Assembly: GCA_014529385.2 (NCBI GenBank)
Contig: CM043942.1
Coordinates: 3,808,501 to 3,872,500 of the forward strand
Length of the DNA stretch: 64,000 nt
Direction: 5' to 3'
From: Adiantum capillus-veneris
Lineage: Eukaryota > Streptophyta > Polypodiopsida > Polypodiales > Pteridaceae
Each line of letters starts with the position of its first letter. Position 1 is the first letter of the stretch. The notes below the pieces were generated by a model, which saw nothing but the letters and a program-made list of their open reading frames with translations, was not told where the DNA came from and ran no database searches. Position numbers and translations under genes: made by a program. This document shows, piece by piece, positions 21,636 to 32,203 of this stretch.

Positions 21636-21951
21636 GCATACACACACACACAAGGAGATGAAGAAGAAGAAGATGAAGATGGAGCAAGAGCACTCTTCAA
21701 TTGCACAAATGAGAGAGAATATGTGAATTTTAGGTTTAGTTGACTTTTATATGAGCTCGCCCTATTCACACTTAGGCACCCATGCTTAGCCAACTAATCC
21801 CTTGAATGTTCCAGTTAGAGTGCGTCTCTCATCGGCGATCACTCTTACCCTTTTCCTATTGGATCGACAAGCCCGGTACCTGACTCTACCAAGTAAATAA
21901 TACAACGTCCGTCGTAGGTGATAGGGTGTCTGTGAGTCGTGAGGGTTAACA
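21376..21951 (-). repeat. A2 5' LTR (576 bp)
   Basis: Minus-strand TGTTAACCCTC at 21951 to CGCGCACA at 21376, with TATAAAA at 21745-21751 and a CT/CA simple repeat at about 21605-21652. Its right edge is the insertion point of A2 in older DNA. Confidence 0.9.
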
Positions 21952-22390
21952 ACCACCGGCCATTGAATTCTGACCACTGGCCACCGGCCAACCGATCGGC
22001 TATTTACGATCACTTTTCAATCGTCATCCGGCCATAATATTCCGACGAAGCCAGTCTCGAGACTGGCCGTGAAAACCTTGGTCATTGGCGAGTGATGTTT
22101 ATTCACACATGATAGCTTCTTTGCTCGAGACTGGTCGCGAAAATTTTTATTTTTGGCAAGTGATTTTTATTCACACACAATGGCTTTTCCTCATAATGGG
22201 ACCTTATTACAAATGTGCATTTTTAATACGAAATATTACAAGGGGTAAATCAGGCTCCAAACTTAACATAACTCGATATATAGGGGCACTCGAGTAGCAA
22301 AAGATCCTATGGTTTACACACTGGAGGTAGTTAAATGGATCTCTGCTACTTGCATGCCACTATATATCAGGTTGTTTTATCCAAGGGGGA
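21952..22390. other. Intergenic stretch flanking A2
   Basis: It starts with GGCC-rich short repeats (CCACCGGCCA variants, 21953-22000), then two similar segments around 22045-22100 and 22118-22175 sharing GAGACTGG, GAAAA and GGCAAGTGAT-TTATTCACACA. No gene is seen. Confidence 0.5.
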
Positions 22391-22990
22391 TCATTGCCAC
22401 TAGATTTATACACTTTTCAGACTAAGACTAGTCTAGTTTCCATGACACATGAGTGTCCACTAGTGGTTTTTGTTTCATGCTTGATAGATTCATGCATATC
22501 TTGGTTGAGCAAGAAGCAACCTACAATGGCCACTTCTAGTTGTGAGGCTAAGCACAAGGTAGCTTTCATAGCTACTATGGCCACTTCTAGTTGTGAGGCT
22601 AAGCATAAGGTAGCTTTTGCAGCTACTATCGCCACTTCAGTTTGTGAGGCTAAGCCATCTCAGTTTGTGAGGCTAAGCAGAAGGTAGCGTTCACAGCTAC
22701 TATTGAGTGTGTTTGGCTCAAATGCCTTTTGAATGACTTGGGCATTGGATAGAAATCTTCCACCACTATCTTTACGAATAGTTAGAGTGTGTTGGCTTTT
22801 GCGAGGAGCCCAATACTCCATGCTTGCGCAAAGAGCTACATTATCATTACGTTAGGGAGATACAAACTACAAGACATATGAGCCTAGCTTTCATGTATAT
22901 GCAAGACAACCTTGTTATTGATCTTTCCACAAAGGCCTTGCCTCGAAAGTTTGAAGATTTTTGCAAAGCTTTGGGATTACTCCCCTTTGT
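22391..22990 (+). pseudogene. Ty1/Copia remnant: RNase H and pol C-terminus
   Basis: Degraded Copia pol end: ISWLSKKQPT (normally WKSKKQPTVALSSTEAEY), then TSSCEAKHKVAF, ECVWLKCLLNDLG, ELHYHYVREIQTT and DNLVIDLSTKALPRKFEDF (cf. ADIFTKxLxxxxF). The CEAK segment is present three times in tandem. Frames are interrupted. A hydrophilic 131-codon frame at 22824 is only the end of this relic. Confidence 0.75.
22526..22690 (+). repeat. 51-bp tandem repeat in Copia RNase H remnant
   Basis: Units begin at 22526, 22577 and 22628 (ATGGCCACTTCTAGTTGTGA in the first two). Period is 51 bp, or 17 codons, so the frame is kept. The third unit is diverged and contains a further short duplication of CAGTTTGTGAGGCTAAGC. 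Confidence 0.9.
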
Positions 22991-23640
22991 GCATGGATCA
23001 TGTAAGGTCCGGTACTTTCCTATACGTAAGGTCTGGTGCTTTCCTATAAATGTGTGTGAGCTCATGTTCATTGCATCACTTTTTGGGGGGATTTGTTCCC
23101 ATATTATGGTAGTGATGTGTGTGAACACTCTTAGGACCACCAAGGCACTCTTTTCCCTCTTTAGAAGATATCCCCCCCCCCCCCCCCGCCCCCCTTTTTA
23201 TATACACGCATCACTCTAGGGAAACCCTTATCCTTGTATCGGCACGCTTAGTAATGCTACTTCATGTGTGATGAGCTCTTGAGCTCCTCCTTCATCTTCT
23301 CCATCTTCGCATTGTAGCCATACTTCCAATGGAGATGAAGAGGATAGAGAAGCCAACAACATTAAGGAAGATTTGCGTAGAACAAAACTTTGTTAAGAAC
23401 TTAAGTTTTGAGATAAAAGTAGAGTAATCATAACACATTGAGTAAAAATCAAAAACCTAGTCTATTTCATTATCAAAATCAAGCTACGAAATGTCAGCCA
23501 TACAACTAAGTGGTGAAAGAGAGATGTTCATTTCTCCCAACAATAGCATGTGAAAACCATTTTCTTCAAACATCAAACTAGTGTGCTCATAGCTACGGTG
23601 TGATGTAGGACCCACCAACCCATCCAACCACTCCGGAAAT
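22991..23640. other. Intergenic stretch with C-run
   Basis: Probably the 3' flank or LTR of the Copia relic. It contains a direct repeat of AAGGTC(C/T)GG-TGCTTTCCTATA (23005-23050) and a run of 22 C broken by one G (23172-23194). No gene. Confidence 0.5.
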
Positions 23641-23649
23641 TTGTCTCAT

Positions 23650-24970
23650 CCATGTTCCTAACATAGAAATAAGTTCAGGTTGTGCCCTACCTTGTAACGA
23701 TGTGAATTGGGATTATGTGGCAAATTTAACTTATGTACCAACTTATAGTTAAGGACGTTGTGAGAGGCATCAAAGTCCAGAGAAAGTAGTTGCATTATGT
23801 GCAAGGCTTTTTCCTTTCCCCTTTCACGGACCTTATCCTTTCCCATTGGGACTATCCTTTTTAGCATGACTACCTTATAAACATTTGAAAGAAAGGTTTT
23901 TATTCTTGACTCTCTCAAAATCTTTTCTAAATAGGCTTCCTCTCGGCCCCTTGGATCTCTTGGCCTACTCACTTGTAGCTGCAAGTTGAGACTTTCCTTT
24001 ATTACTAGAATGACATGATGCCAATCTAGTATAACTGAGATTATGCAGAGTGTGCTGTGATTTTTGCAATGGCGGTCTAACTGGATTTTCATTATTAGGA
24101 TCATCATAAATGTGTGCTTGAATTGTGGGATCCTCTAATCTTGGGATATTTTGTCTTGATCGGCTTCTTAACCTTTGGATCCAGACTAGTAATAAAGCCA
24201 CTAACTTGTTGAAAATAGTCCAAGCTACCCAATTTTAACATAACATCTTGATAATCAGAAATGTATTAGTTCAATGTTCAAATTTGTCACATAGATCATG
24301 AATAAATTCTGATCCTTCTCATTGGTTGGAAGGAAATCTTTTCAAAAGTAGCCCATATTTTTGGGTAGTTGTGTGGTTTCTACATCATCCACCACTTGAA
24401 AGCCTTGCCTTCGAGGGTGAGACTCATCTACGATTCCTTGAATGCATCCAAATTATGATGTAAAAGAATAATATCTCCCCATGTATTAAGGAAATTATCT
24501 ATCGAATCCTTGTTTTGGTCCTTATCCTCAACACTAGGGCTTTGGGGCTTCGTGTTTGGTGACCTCTTTTGGACAACAAATCAGCATTCATAGAAGTATG
24601 AACCCCTTGGGTAGGTTCTCTTACAAAAGCTATTGAAATTGACCATGAGGTGTGTGAGATATGTAGTATTCTCATTTAATGTAGAAATTTGGTTCTCTAA
24701 TGCATATGTGCGTGCGGCTAGGTTTCGCACGATTAGAAGTATGTGAGCCTTTCTCGAAGGTGAAGTGATATGTATTCAAAATGTTTGCATCCATAGTGTG
24801 CTATCTATTTGAATCGATACCAAGTATGAAAATTGAGTTGCGTACTTGTGGAAGCACAATTTGCTACTTCCAAAAATGTATTTACTTATGGAAGCATGTT
24901 TTTGTTGATTTTTTTCACACAATTGCATGGGATGACCAATAGTTGAAGAGCCAGTTACCATATGCACGCA
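23650..24970 (-). pseudogene. Old gypsy gag remnant, same family as E1
   Basis: Minus-strand fragments in several frames: a gag core piece with LTLEGKAFKWW, then DPTIQAHIYDD, SRPRDPRGREEAYLEKILRE, IVPMGKDKVRERGKEKALHI and MQLLSLDFDASHN. The same order of motifs recurs in E1 at 46000-46700 (LTLEGKAYKW, DPKTLEEAI, GPRG, KEK). Not translatable. Confidence 0.6.
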
Positions 24971-25246
24971 CTTTGCATGTTGCCATCATACACAAAAAAC
25001 CTTGCTGTTATTTGTGAATCTTTGAGAAAAATTCAATGATGTGCAGAAAAAAGTATATGCAAATTAGCGGATTTATATATATAATACGCTTTCCTTGAGA
25101 ATCAATCTCCTGATAGATTTTTCGTGCACCATCTCGTGATAGTCTTTTGCATGGGAAGAGGCCTTTGGGATGACCCTAGGACACCCTATAGATAAACAAA
25201 AAACAAAAAAGACCTTTCAACAGGTAGCGATGCCATCATGCTAAAG

Positions 25247-25302
<56 letters not shown>

Positions 25303-25859
25303 TAATCTTTGAGGAATTGTCAAAGAAACAAGATGTGTGCAACTCCCCAAGGCATCTCCCGTAGCCTGTCTATGTGCGGTTTTCATCAAATTGACCCCCC
25401 CCCCCCCCCCCCCCGGTTTGATACCCATAAGAAGACTAGGCTCGACGACCAGGGTGTGTTCAATCAACCAAACCCCAATTCCTAAGAAAAGGGGCCATGT
25501 GCCATTGTCTTGGAGCCTTGGTCCCTAGGACCTATCTCCTCAAAGACACAACTAAATCAACAAAAATGTCTAAGAGGGAAAGATGGCAAGATGTAATGGG
25601 CTAAATATAGCATTTTTACATTTGAGCAAGATATGAATCTGGTTAATAGAAAATTATAATCGAATAGGTTTCCATCCATTGTATATCTCCAACATAATAA
25701 ACCTTGTAAATGTTCTCTCCCTTACTCTAAGTGCATTAATTGAAGCCACAACAAATTTGTGATAGGTTCCTACTACTATTATTTGAAACACAATTTTAGA
25801 GAATGAATTTTGCTATCATCCTCAAGGTGCATAGAATGGCCTCACTTTGAACATACATC
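24971..25859. other. Intergenic stretch with simple repeats
   Basis: No gene recognised. It contains a GA run (25249-25298) and a 20-base C run (25395-25414). The remainder is AT-rich unique-looking sequence. Confidence 0.6.
25249..25298. repeat. (GA)n microsatellite
   Basis: About 24 uninterrupted GA units. Confidence 0.98.
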
Positions 25860-26281
25860 CACTACAACAGAAACAGGTGTCCGTCAAAAATTGCGTTGAA
25901 ATGCACGTTCCTATAAGACAGTCGATATATGCGTCGATATCTACATCGATAAAGCCAGTTTTTGACGCATATTTTGACGCTTATATCCACACATATATCG
26001 ACGACCATAACCAAAAAAAAAAAAATCTTGGACAGAGGACAGGCAGCCTGGCCTATGGCTGTGCCCAGTGAAAAGATGGACACATCCACATCCAGACTGC
26101 CTATCTTTTGCCCAAGAAAGCGAGCAGCATCAAAATCAACCGTGCTCCCGCAGAAAGTTCGGCAAAGTTCCCTTCGTTTTAACATAAACTTTTCATGTAG
26201 GATCTCACATGAGATTTAAGGCACAACTTGATGGAAGAAATGAAAGTAAAAACGAATTGAACTTCATAACGAACTTTGTGT

Positions 26282-26482
26282 ATAACCATAACCATAACCA
26301 TGATCAAAACCATAACAATAACCATAACCATAATCAAAACCATAAAGTTCATTAAATTCCTGCATAATTATTATAACCAAAACCATGATCAACACCTATC
26401 CAAAACAATATATAACCATGTCCAAAACCAGTCATAACCATAACCATAACTATAACCAAAACCATAACAAAAACCATGATCA
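26282..26482. repeat. AACCAT-type degenerate hexamer repeat
   Basis: Runs of ATAACC and AAACCATG-ATC variants at 26282-26346 and 26375-26482. Not the plant telomere unit (CCCTAAA). Confidence 0.85.
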
Positions 26483-26911
26483 ACACCTATATGTGCATGT
26501 CTATACAAGAAAGAAACATAGAGATGTGTCTGTGTCTCACAAAACATATATAGAAAAACCATTGATGACTCGCGCGTCAAAACCTGCACATAAAGGGACA
26601 AGTCACAAAATTAGTATGATATTACTTCATATATACTTAATTAATTAAGTCAATTCACACATATTATTTGTCTCGATCAAACGTCTCACCTCAATCGATC
26701 AGCGAGACTCTAAAGTTTCCCAGTTTACAGTCTCTCCTGCGGCAGCAAGATCATTCAATATATCATAAACGCCTTTCCGATATCCATCTGTCTCCTCCTT
26801 GCGTGTCGGGGCTCGATGCATTGCAAGATTCTACGTTTATTCAAAAACCAAAGTAATTAAGAATACATGATTCATTGCTCTTGAAAAAAAAACACCATAG
26901 CTAGGATTGGA

Positions 26912-27139
26912 TTAGAAACTCACAAACTCATAGCAAAAGGTGTCGAAGCCTCCCCTACCAAGATGAGATGTGCCCCTTGTCTCCTTACAGCTCGCCGCGG
27001 TCAGACGCTGCTGTCTGAACCTCATGTCCGTTGTCTCCTCCTCCTCCCTTATTTGCTGCCATGACTTGTATGAGATGCCCGTAGGCTTTGGCGAGCCCTG
27101 GCTGAAAGCCCGACGAGCTCCATCGCGACGATGTTTCAT
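26912..27139 (-). pseudogene. Possible CACTA-associated (Transposase_24-like) fragment
   Basis: The 75-codon frame contains WQQIREEEETTDMRFRQQRL and SHLGRGGFDTFCYEF. The arrangement of a basic NR-like run followed by H-x-G-G-x-x-x-F-x-x-x-x-E-F recalls the plant Ptta/En/Spm (Transposase_24) domain, but no single motif is decisive and the frame is short. The base composition is more GC-rich than its surroundings. An alternative is an exon fragment of a host gene. Confidence 0.28.
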
Positions 27140-27286
27140 GGTGTCCCGTGCAACATTCGTGATCCACCTCCTCGAAACTTATGTTGAACGTGGAGCAGGT
27201 CGATACTCTCTCAGGATGGTCTCCACTATATAATTGATTTTGTCGTGGTCCTAATGAGTCCAAGACATATAGAGTGTAGAGGTCAC

Positions 27287-30200
27287 ATGTACCTATGCTC
27301 TGGACGAGTGTTAGAGCACAAGCATATTGGTAGTGCCTCCATTTACGCGGGCACCCATTATTCCTCCACCCTAGGTTTTGGACCTTCGACCGGGACTCAA
27401 GGTAGTGCGAACCAAGATCCTCATATCGCGTCTAGTGATTCTTCCTCTGACTACGAAGTCATGGAGGGGTATCCTACACCAAACCCTGATAGTTCAAGTC
27501 AAGACATGCATGCCATGGGCCCACGGCCCGGGTCCGGCGTGTTTAGCCTCTTAAAAGAGACCCTTAGTAGAGCTACTCGCTCCGAACATGCAGTTAATGA
27601 AATAAATGAAGGGAGTGGGGAAGCAAAATTCGTCATTCATGCCTAAAATAGACCCTATGCTTCTTGAGAGTGTGCATGTGAATGTTCCATCCACTGCACC
27701 TCCTGATCCTTTAGGACTATCTCCCTCTGAGGTTCTACTACCCGATGGTAGGAGTCTTGCCGAAGTGCAAGAGATCGAACGCTATATGCAAGCAACAAGG
27801 GAGAGGGAAATTGAGAACCTACGAAGGCTAGAACAAAGTCGAGCCCTGAAAGCAAAGGCTCCTATGACAACAATCATGCCAGCTGAGCAACCGAGTGCTC
27901 CCAAGGTAGCAGTCACGGAGGGGCAAGCGATGGGGAGCAATAATGCTTCCACCTTGAAGGAAACCTCCAGCACGCCAGGCCTAGATGGGATATTCCTAAA
28001 AAAAAATTGGGAGTATGACCTACAAGCGGAAGCTTTAACTGATCGGTACACAGGACACACCTATCATGTGGGTTGGTTAGATGTTCTACAATCCACATCG
28101 GGTGCTACTAGCATAGATGAGAAACAACAGAAAGTCTGTAATGTCCTCCATAGGATTGTCGAGTTAGAAAGACAGAACACAGGGATCAACATGCCTTCAA
28201 CAGGCCTAATGAGATTCTTGGATATGGGAAAGGCCAACCAACCAACCCTATCACAAATGGAGACTCCCTCAGTGAGCCCCATTGATCCTCCATATGTTGT
28301 TTCGCCAGGAGCCTCAGTACAATCTGAGCCCACAAGCGACAGCTTTACCTTCCCAGATCTAGCTCATCTTTCTCTTAATGACACTACGACTACCATGCAT
28401 ATCCCAGTGGTGAGCATGACAAGAAGTACACCATGGAGTTCATTTGTTAATACTGCGCCGATGCCTAGTAGCACAGTGCCCCCAACTATACCTACATGTA
28501 TGTATCAATCATGTGCACCTGTCGTACCTCAGCCTCATGTAGCTCCTACACCTCCGATTATTCCAAGAGCTTACAATCCACAATGGCATTATCCAAGCTC
28601 TTATACAAGTGGAGCCATGCCATTTAATAATAACATGCCATATCAGGCACCCCCCATGCCTAGGGCCACGCCTGTAAACTTTGGGCCACCGTCTGGTACA
28701 CCACCATACGAAATATGGGACCCAAGAGCCGCGCGTATGCCAAGGCCAAGGCCAACTCCCATCTCACATGTGGTTCCAGGAGCACATACACCCATTATAC
28801 CTGCTCAAATAGGAGATTTGGTAGCATTTGCTCAAACTATCGGTTGCTCTATTGCGGAAAACATGCGTAGTGCGCCTGATAGAGAGCCTAGGAGCAAGGC
28901 AGTTCAAGTAGCTAAGCTCACACAGAAATTCAGTGGAGACGGAGATGCTAGAAAGCATATGGAAGTCTTTGAACATGTGTGCGATTCCTTGGAAGAGCAC
29001 AATGAGATACATAAGTGTAAGGCTTTGAGTTTGACCCTAAGCGGAAAGGCTCGAGATTGGTATAGAACCTTAAGAGTAGAAGAGAAAACGATCTACTCTA
29101 CTCTTAGGAGATTGTTCTTGAAAGAGCACATACGAGAGGGAGTACTTTGGGGTGTAGCCTCTCAGCTCCAGAAAGCCCAACGAGAAGAAGGTGAATCCGT
29201 GAGAGACTTCATTAGTCGCCTAAAGAATTTGAATTCTCGATGCAATCCAAACGAGCGATTCAACAACAACCAATTGCTCGATAGATTCATTAGGGGACTA
29301 CGACATGAAAGTATCTATAATGGCCTAGTCATTAGAGGTATCACTACTTGGGAAGCAGTCACCATGAATGCAATCCAATTGGAGGATAATTTAATGATTG
29401 CAGGAGAAAGAGTGTCTGCCGAGCCGAAGTCTAGTAGCTCGCAAGCGTCAGGGCATGAGCCAATGAAAATAAAGCCAATCGTGAAAGAGCAAACGATATC
29501 TGAGATGACTTTGGCAGATCTCACCAAGGCCATCCAAGAAAGCCTTAGGGGTAATCGTGCTCCACAAAACACTCATATGTATCCAAGAAGGGAGCAACAA
29601 TGGTGCTCAATTTTCTTGGGCCCACATACTACGAGTGAATGCCCTACTTTCAGAGTAAAGTTTAACGGGACTTGTAACGCGTGTGGTAGGTATGGCCATC
29701 AAGAAAAGGATTGCCTAATGCTTAAACACATCATGGAAAATAGACCGCCTATAGCTTGGGCAAACTCACCTCGAGTTCCTGCATTGATGCCTACCCCACC
29801 CATGGAGCAACAGTTGCCATTACAGCACATGGTCCCTAGAACCCAAAATGTGGTCCAAACCACACCGTTGCCACCTCCAATGCTAGGACCGCAACCCCCT
29901 CATCCAAGAGTTACACCTATGAACCAAATAGGTTGTGAGTCATCTAGTACTTATGTAGATTGCGAAGAGGGCATAGACTCTAGTATCACCTATGGAGTCG
30001 ACATGCTTGAGGAGTGTCCCATGTACTATATGGAAGACCATTGGGGACAAATCAAACCGGTATATCAAGCTACTGCGCTAGCAGCAAGAGGCCAAAACAT
30101 TAATAGTTTTGCCCGGAGACCACCTCTTCAGTTCTACGAATGTGGTGGACCACATCGAGTAGCTGAGTGCCCCATTAGAATGCAAAAGAATGCCGCACTA

Positions 30201-31168
30201 ATGCAAACAAGTCAAGGGAGTGCATTGGCAATGCCAATACTCACTTGTAATCGTTGTGGCATAGATCATTTGATCGCACAGTGTCCTAATAATCCAAACG
30301 CACCGCAAACAAGTCAAGGGAGTGCATTGGCAATGCCAATACTCACTTGTAATCGTTGTGGCATAGATCATTTGATCGCACAGTGTCCTAATAATCCAAA
30401 CACACTGAAAATCACACCATTGAACATAATAGAGATTGTTGATGGGACACCACCAACTATAAACATAGCACCAGTGAATGCACTCACACGGTTGATGCTC
30501 CAAAAGCAAAATTACATCCTCGAAGAGAGAGATGCTGCATCCATTGGCCGAGCAAGAAAGAAGAAAACACGAAGAAAGAAATCCCTTAATGCTTCTAGCT
30601 CAAAACCTAGTTCAAAGACTAACATAGGGACAGGAGAGGATCCCGTGTATATGAATGACCCTGAGGATGACTCAGATTCGATAGAGACCACGGAGACCAA
30701 AACTGTTACTACAAAGGAAAAAGCCAATGAGGAGGATCACGAGAGGGAATTACGACGAACACCAAAAGAGTATTCAAAGTTAAACCACCCAGTTGCGAAC
30801 CCCCAAGATAAGCCACGAGAGACAAAAAATGAGGATTGCAAGAGAAAAATTGGAACCTATCCAAACCCAACAGTGGAAATTGAACGAGTCCAACAACTGA
30901 GGGGTTTGGTGGAAGAAACTCAACGAAAATTAGAACTTGAACCCAAACATATCCAGATGTCGGACACAGTGTTTCCCACACAAGTTCAACCTCACAAGAA
31001 CTATAGGCCGTTAGCTATACCCAGTATCATTTGGGAAGAGAGTGAGGGTATGACATCTGAAAGTGTACACACACCTTTCCTACTAGAGAGAATGTTCAAT
31101 GAGGGAATGCCCGACCCCCTTGAGGAAGTGGAGATTTCATCTTCACCATTCTCTTGTCAGGTTCCTAC
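27287..31168 (+). pseudogene. A3 gag
   Basis: ATG 27287 (MYLCSGRVLEHKH) corresponds to the A2 start. One extra base near 27625 (AGCAAAATTCG against AGTAAATTCG in A1) shifts the frame, which then runs open for over 1,150 codons. Contents: a Pro/Met-rich half; the gag core AKLTQKFSGDGDARKHMEVF to FISRLKNLNSRCNPNERFN; knuckles CNACGRYGHQEKDC, FYECGGPHRVAEC (first Cys replaced by Phe) and CNRCGIDHLIAQC in two tandem copies; a Lys/Arg stretch (RARKKKTRRKKS); and a Glu/Asp region. The fold-back element interrupts it after 31168. Gag would form the cytoplasmic particle and bind element RNA. Confidence 0.9.
30204..30407 (+). repeat. 102-bp tandem duplication of a gag zinc knuckle
   Basis: CAAACAAGTCAAGGGAGTGC starts at both 30204 and 30306. 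The second copy is nearly identical through CCTAATAATCCAAAC. The 34-codon unit carries a complete CCHC-like knuckle. A1 and A2 have one copy. Confidence 0.95.
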
Positions 31169-32203
31169 ATTAGAAGATTTCGGAGGGCCTTTGGGAAGAG
31201 AGAGGAAAATAAGCTCCTCCAATGAGAAAAGAGCCTACGTTACGTAGAAAAATAGATTGATATTAACAAAAATAGAAAAGGTGTCCCTCTCCTCATTTAA
31301 TAATCTAGTGGTCCTTGAAGACGATCACTCTCTTTCATTTAATGCGAGCACCTTTTTCAGAAGGTAGATGCGGTGTATTTGATACGGCTTACATCATCAC
31401 TAGAACTCAAAAATTTACAAAACTATCAAGCGGTGGAAGATTTTGAAACTTTTGATACAGTCAATGCGTCCGGGAACGCCCAAATATCCTAGAAATGAAT
31501 GTCCAATTGCCTCGCTCCGACATCCAAAGAGGCAAAGAATGTCAAAAACCCCTAGAAGAACATTTTACTAACGGCGCGCGAGGCGGCATTCCAAATATTT
31601 GGAATGCCTCCTCGCGCGCCGTTAGTAAAAAGCCCCTTTTTTCCTCTTTTAGGGAGCTTTTTGAGAGGAAAATGTCAAAAAACCTCTAAAAAGGGGCTTT
31701 CTTGAAAGATAATTGTCCAAAAATCACTAAAAGGAGCTTTGTACTAACGGCACGCAGAGGGGCATTCTAGAATTTTAGAATGCCTCCTCGCGCGTCTTAA
31801 GTAAAAAGCCCATTTTTTGGGGTTTTTTGACATTTTTTGCCTCTCCGGATGTCAGAATGAGACAAGTAGACATTCGTCTTTAGGGTATTTTGGCGTTCCA
31901 GACGCATTGGTGGTGTCAAAAGCCTCAAAATCTATCACTATTTGACAGTTTGTGACTTTTCAACTTTCAGTGAGACGTAAGCTGCATTGAATGCACCGCA
32001 CCTGCCTCCTGAAAAAGACGCTTGCATTAAATAAAAAAGTGACCGTTTTCAAGGATGATTGGAAATATAAATCTACTTTTTAGAGTGTCTGGTTGTCCTT
32101 TTGGACGTACTCACAAGGCGCAAGTGCATTTGAAAAAAAGTTTCTAGAGAGAGAAATACAATTTCTTACAAGGCCCTCCAAATGACCTCCGAAATTTTCT
32201 AAT
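31169..32203. mobile_element. Fold-back (long inverted repeat) DNA element, 1035 bp
   Basis: Comparison with the uninterrupted A1 gag-pro (TCCTACGTCCCACAAG) shows foreign DNA between TCCTAC and GCGTCCCAC. Termini are ATTAGAAGATTTCGGAGG and, inverted, ATTAGAAAATTTCGGAGG. The arms go on pairing imperfectly for hundreds of bases (for example CCTTGAAGACGATCAC near 31313 against CCTTGAAAACGGTCAC read backwards from about 32060). At the centre lie two hairpins, one near-perfect. No ORF with a transposase motif is present, so it is non-autonomous. Only a possible 2-bp duplication (AC/GC) is seen, so the superfamily is unclear. Confidence 0.85.
31563..31630. repeat. 68-nt near-perfect palindrome
   Basis: The left arm begins TTTTACTAACGGCGCGCGAG and the two 34-nt arms meet without a loop at CCAAATATTTGG. 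One mismatch is seen (C against A in the GAGG-GGC region). A degraded relative occurs at about 31742-31807 (ACTAACGGCACGC ... GCGTCTTAAGTAAA). Confidence 0.95.

Larger units (their letters stand above)
14790..21951 (-). mobile_element. A2: Athila-like Ty3/gypsy element, interrupted by A1
   Basis: 5' LTR, tRNA-Asp primer site, leader, gag, protease and the first part of RT run leftward on the minus strand, ending where the A1 LTR begins. The rest of pol is not found on the far side of A1, so it was lost along with the A1 3' end. It is the most decayed family-A copy, with many frameshifts, but the least truncated at the 5' end, and so best shows the leader and gag start (ATG 20620). Confidence 0.88.
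25860..27270. mobile_element. Possible CACTA-type DNA transposon, partial
   Basis: CACTACAACAGAAACAGGTG at 25860 resembles the CACTACAAGAAA ends of plant CACTA elements. The next 130 bp hold short subterminal-like repeats (TCGATAT, TTTTGACGC). A Transposase_24-like ORF lies at 26912-27139 on the minus strand. No matching TAGTG end or 3-bp duplication was found; the right side is cut by A3 at about 27280. The call is tentative. Confidence 0.3.

Noticed and set aside
25862-26219. Overlapping ~85-107-codon ORFs on both strands
   Set aside because: Low-complexity composition derived from CGATAT/TGACGC subterminal repeats; no domain and no second copy.
26282-26482. Interstitial telomere repeat
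   Set aside because: The unit is AACCAT/ATAACC, not CCCTAAA or CCCTAA.
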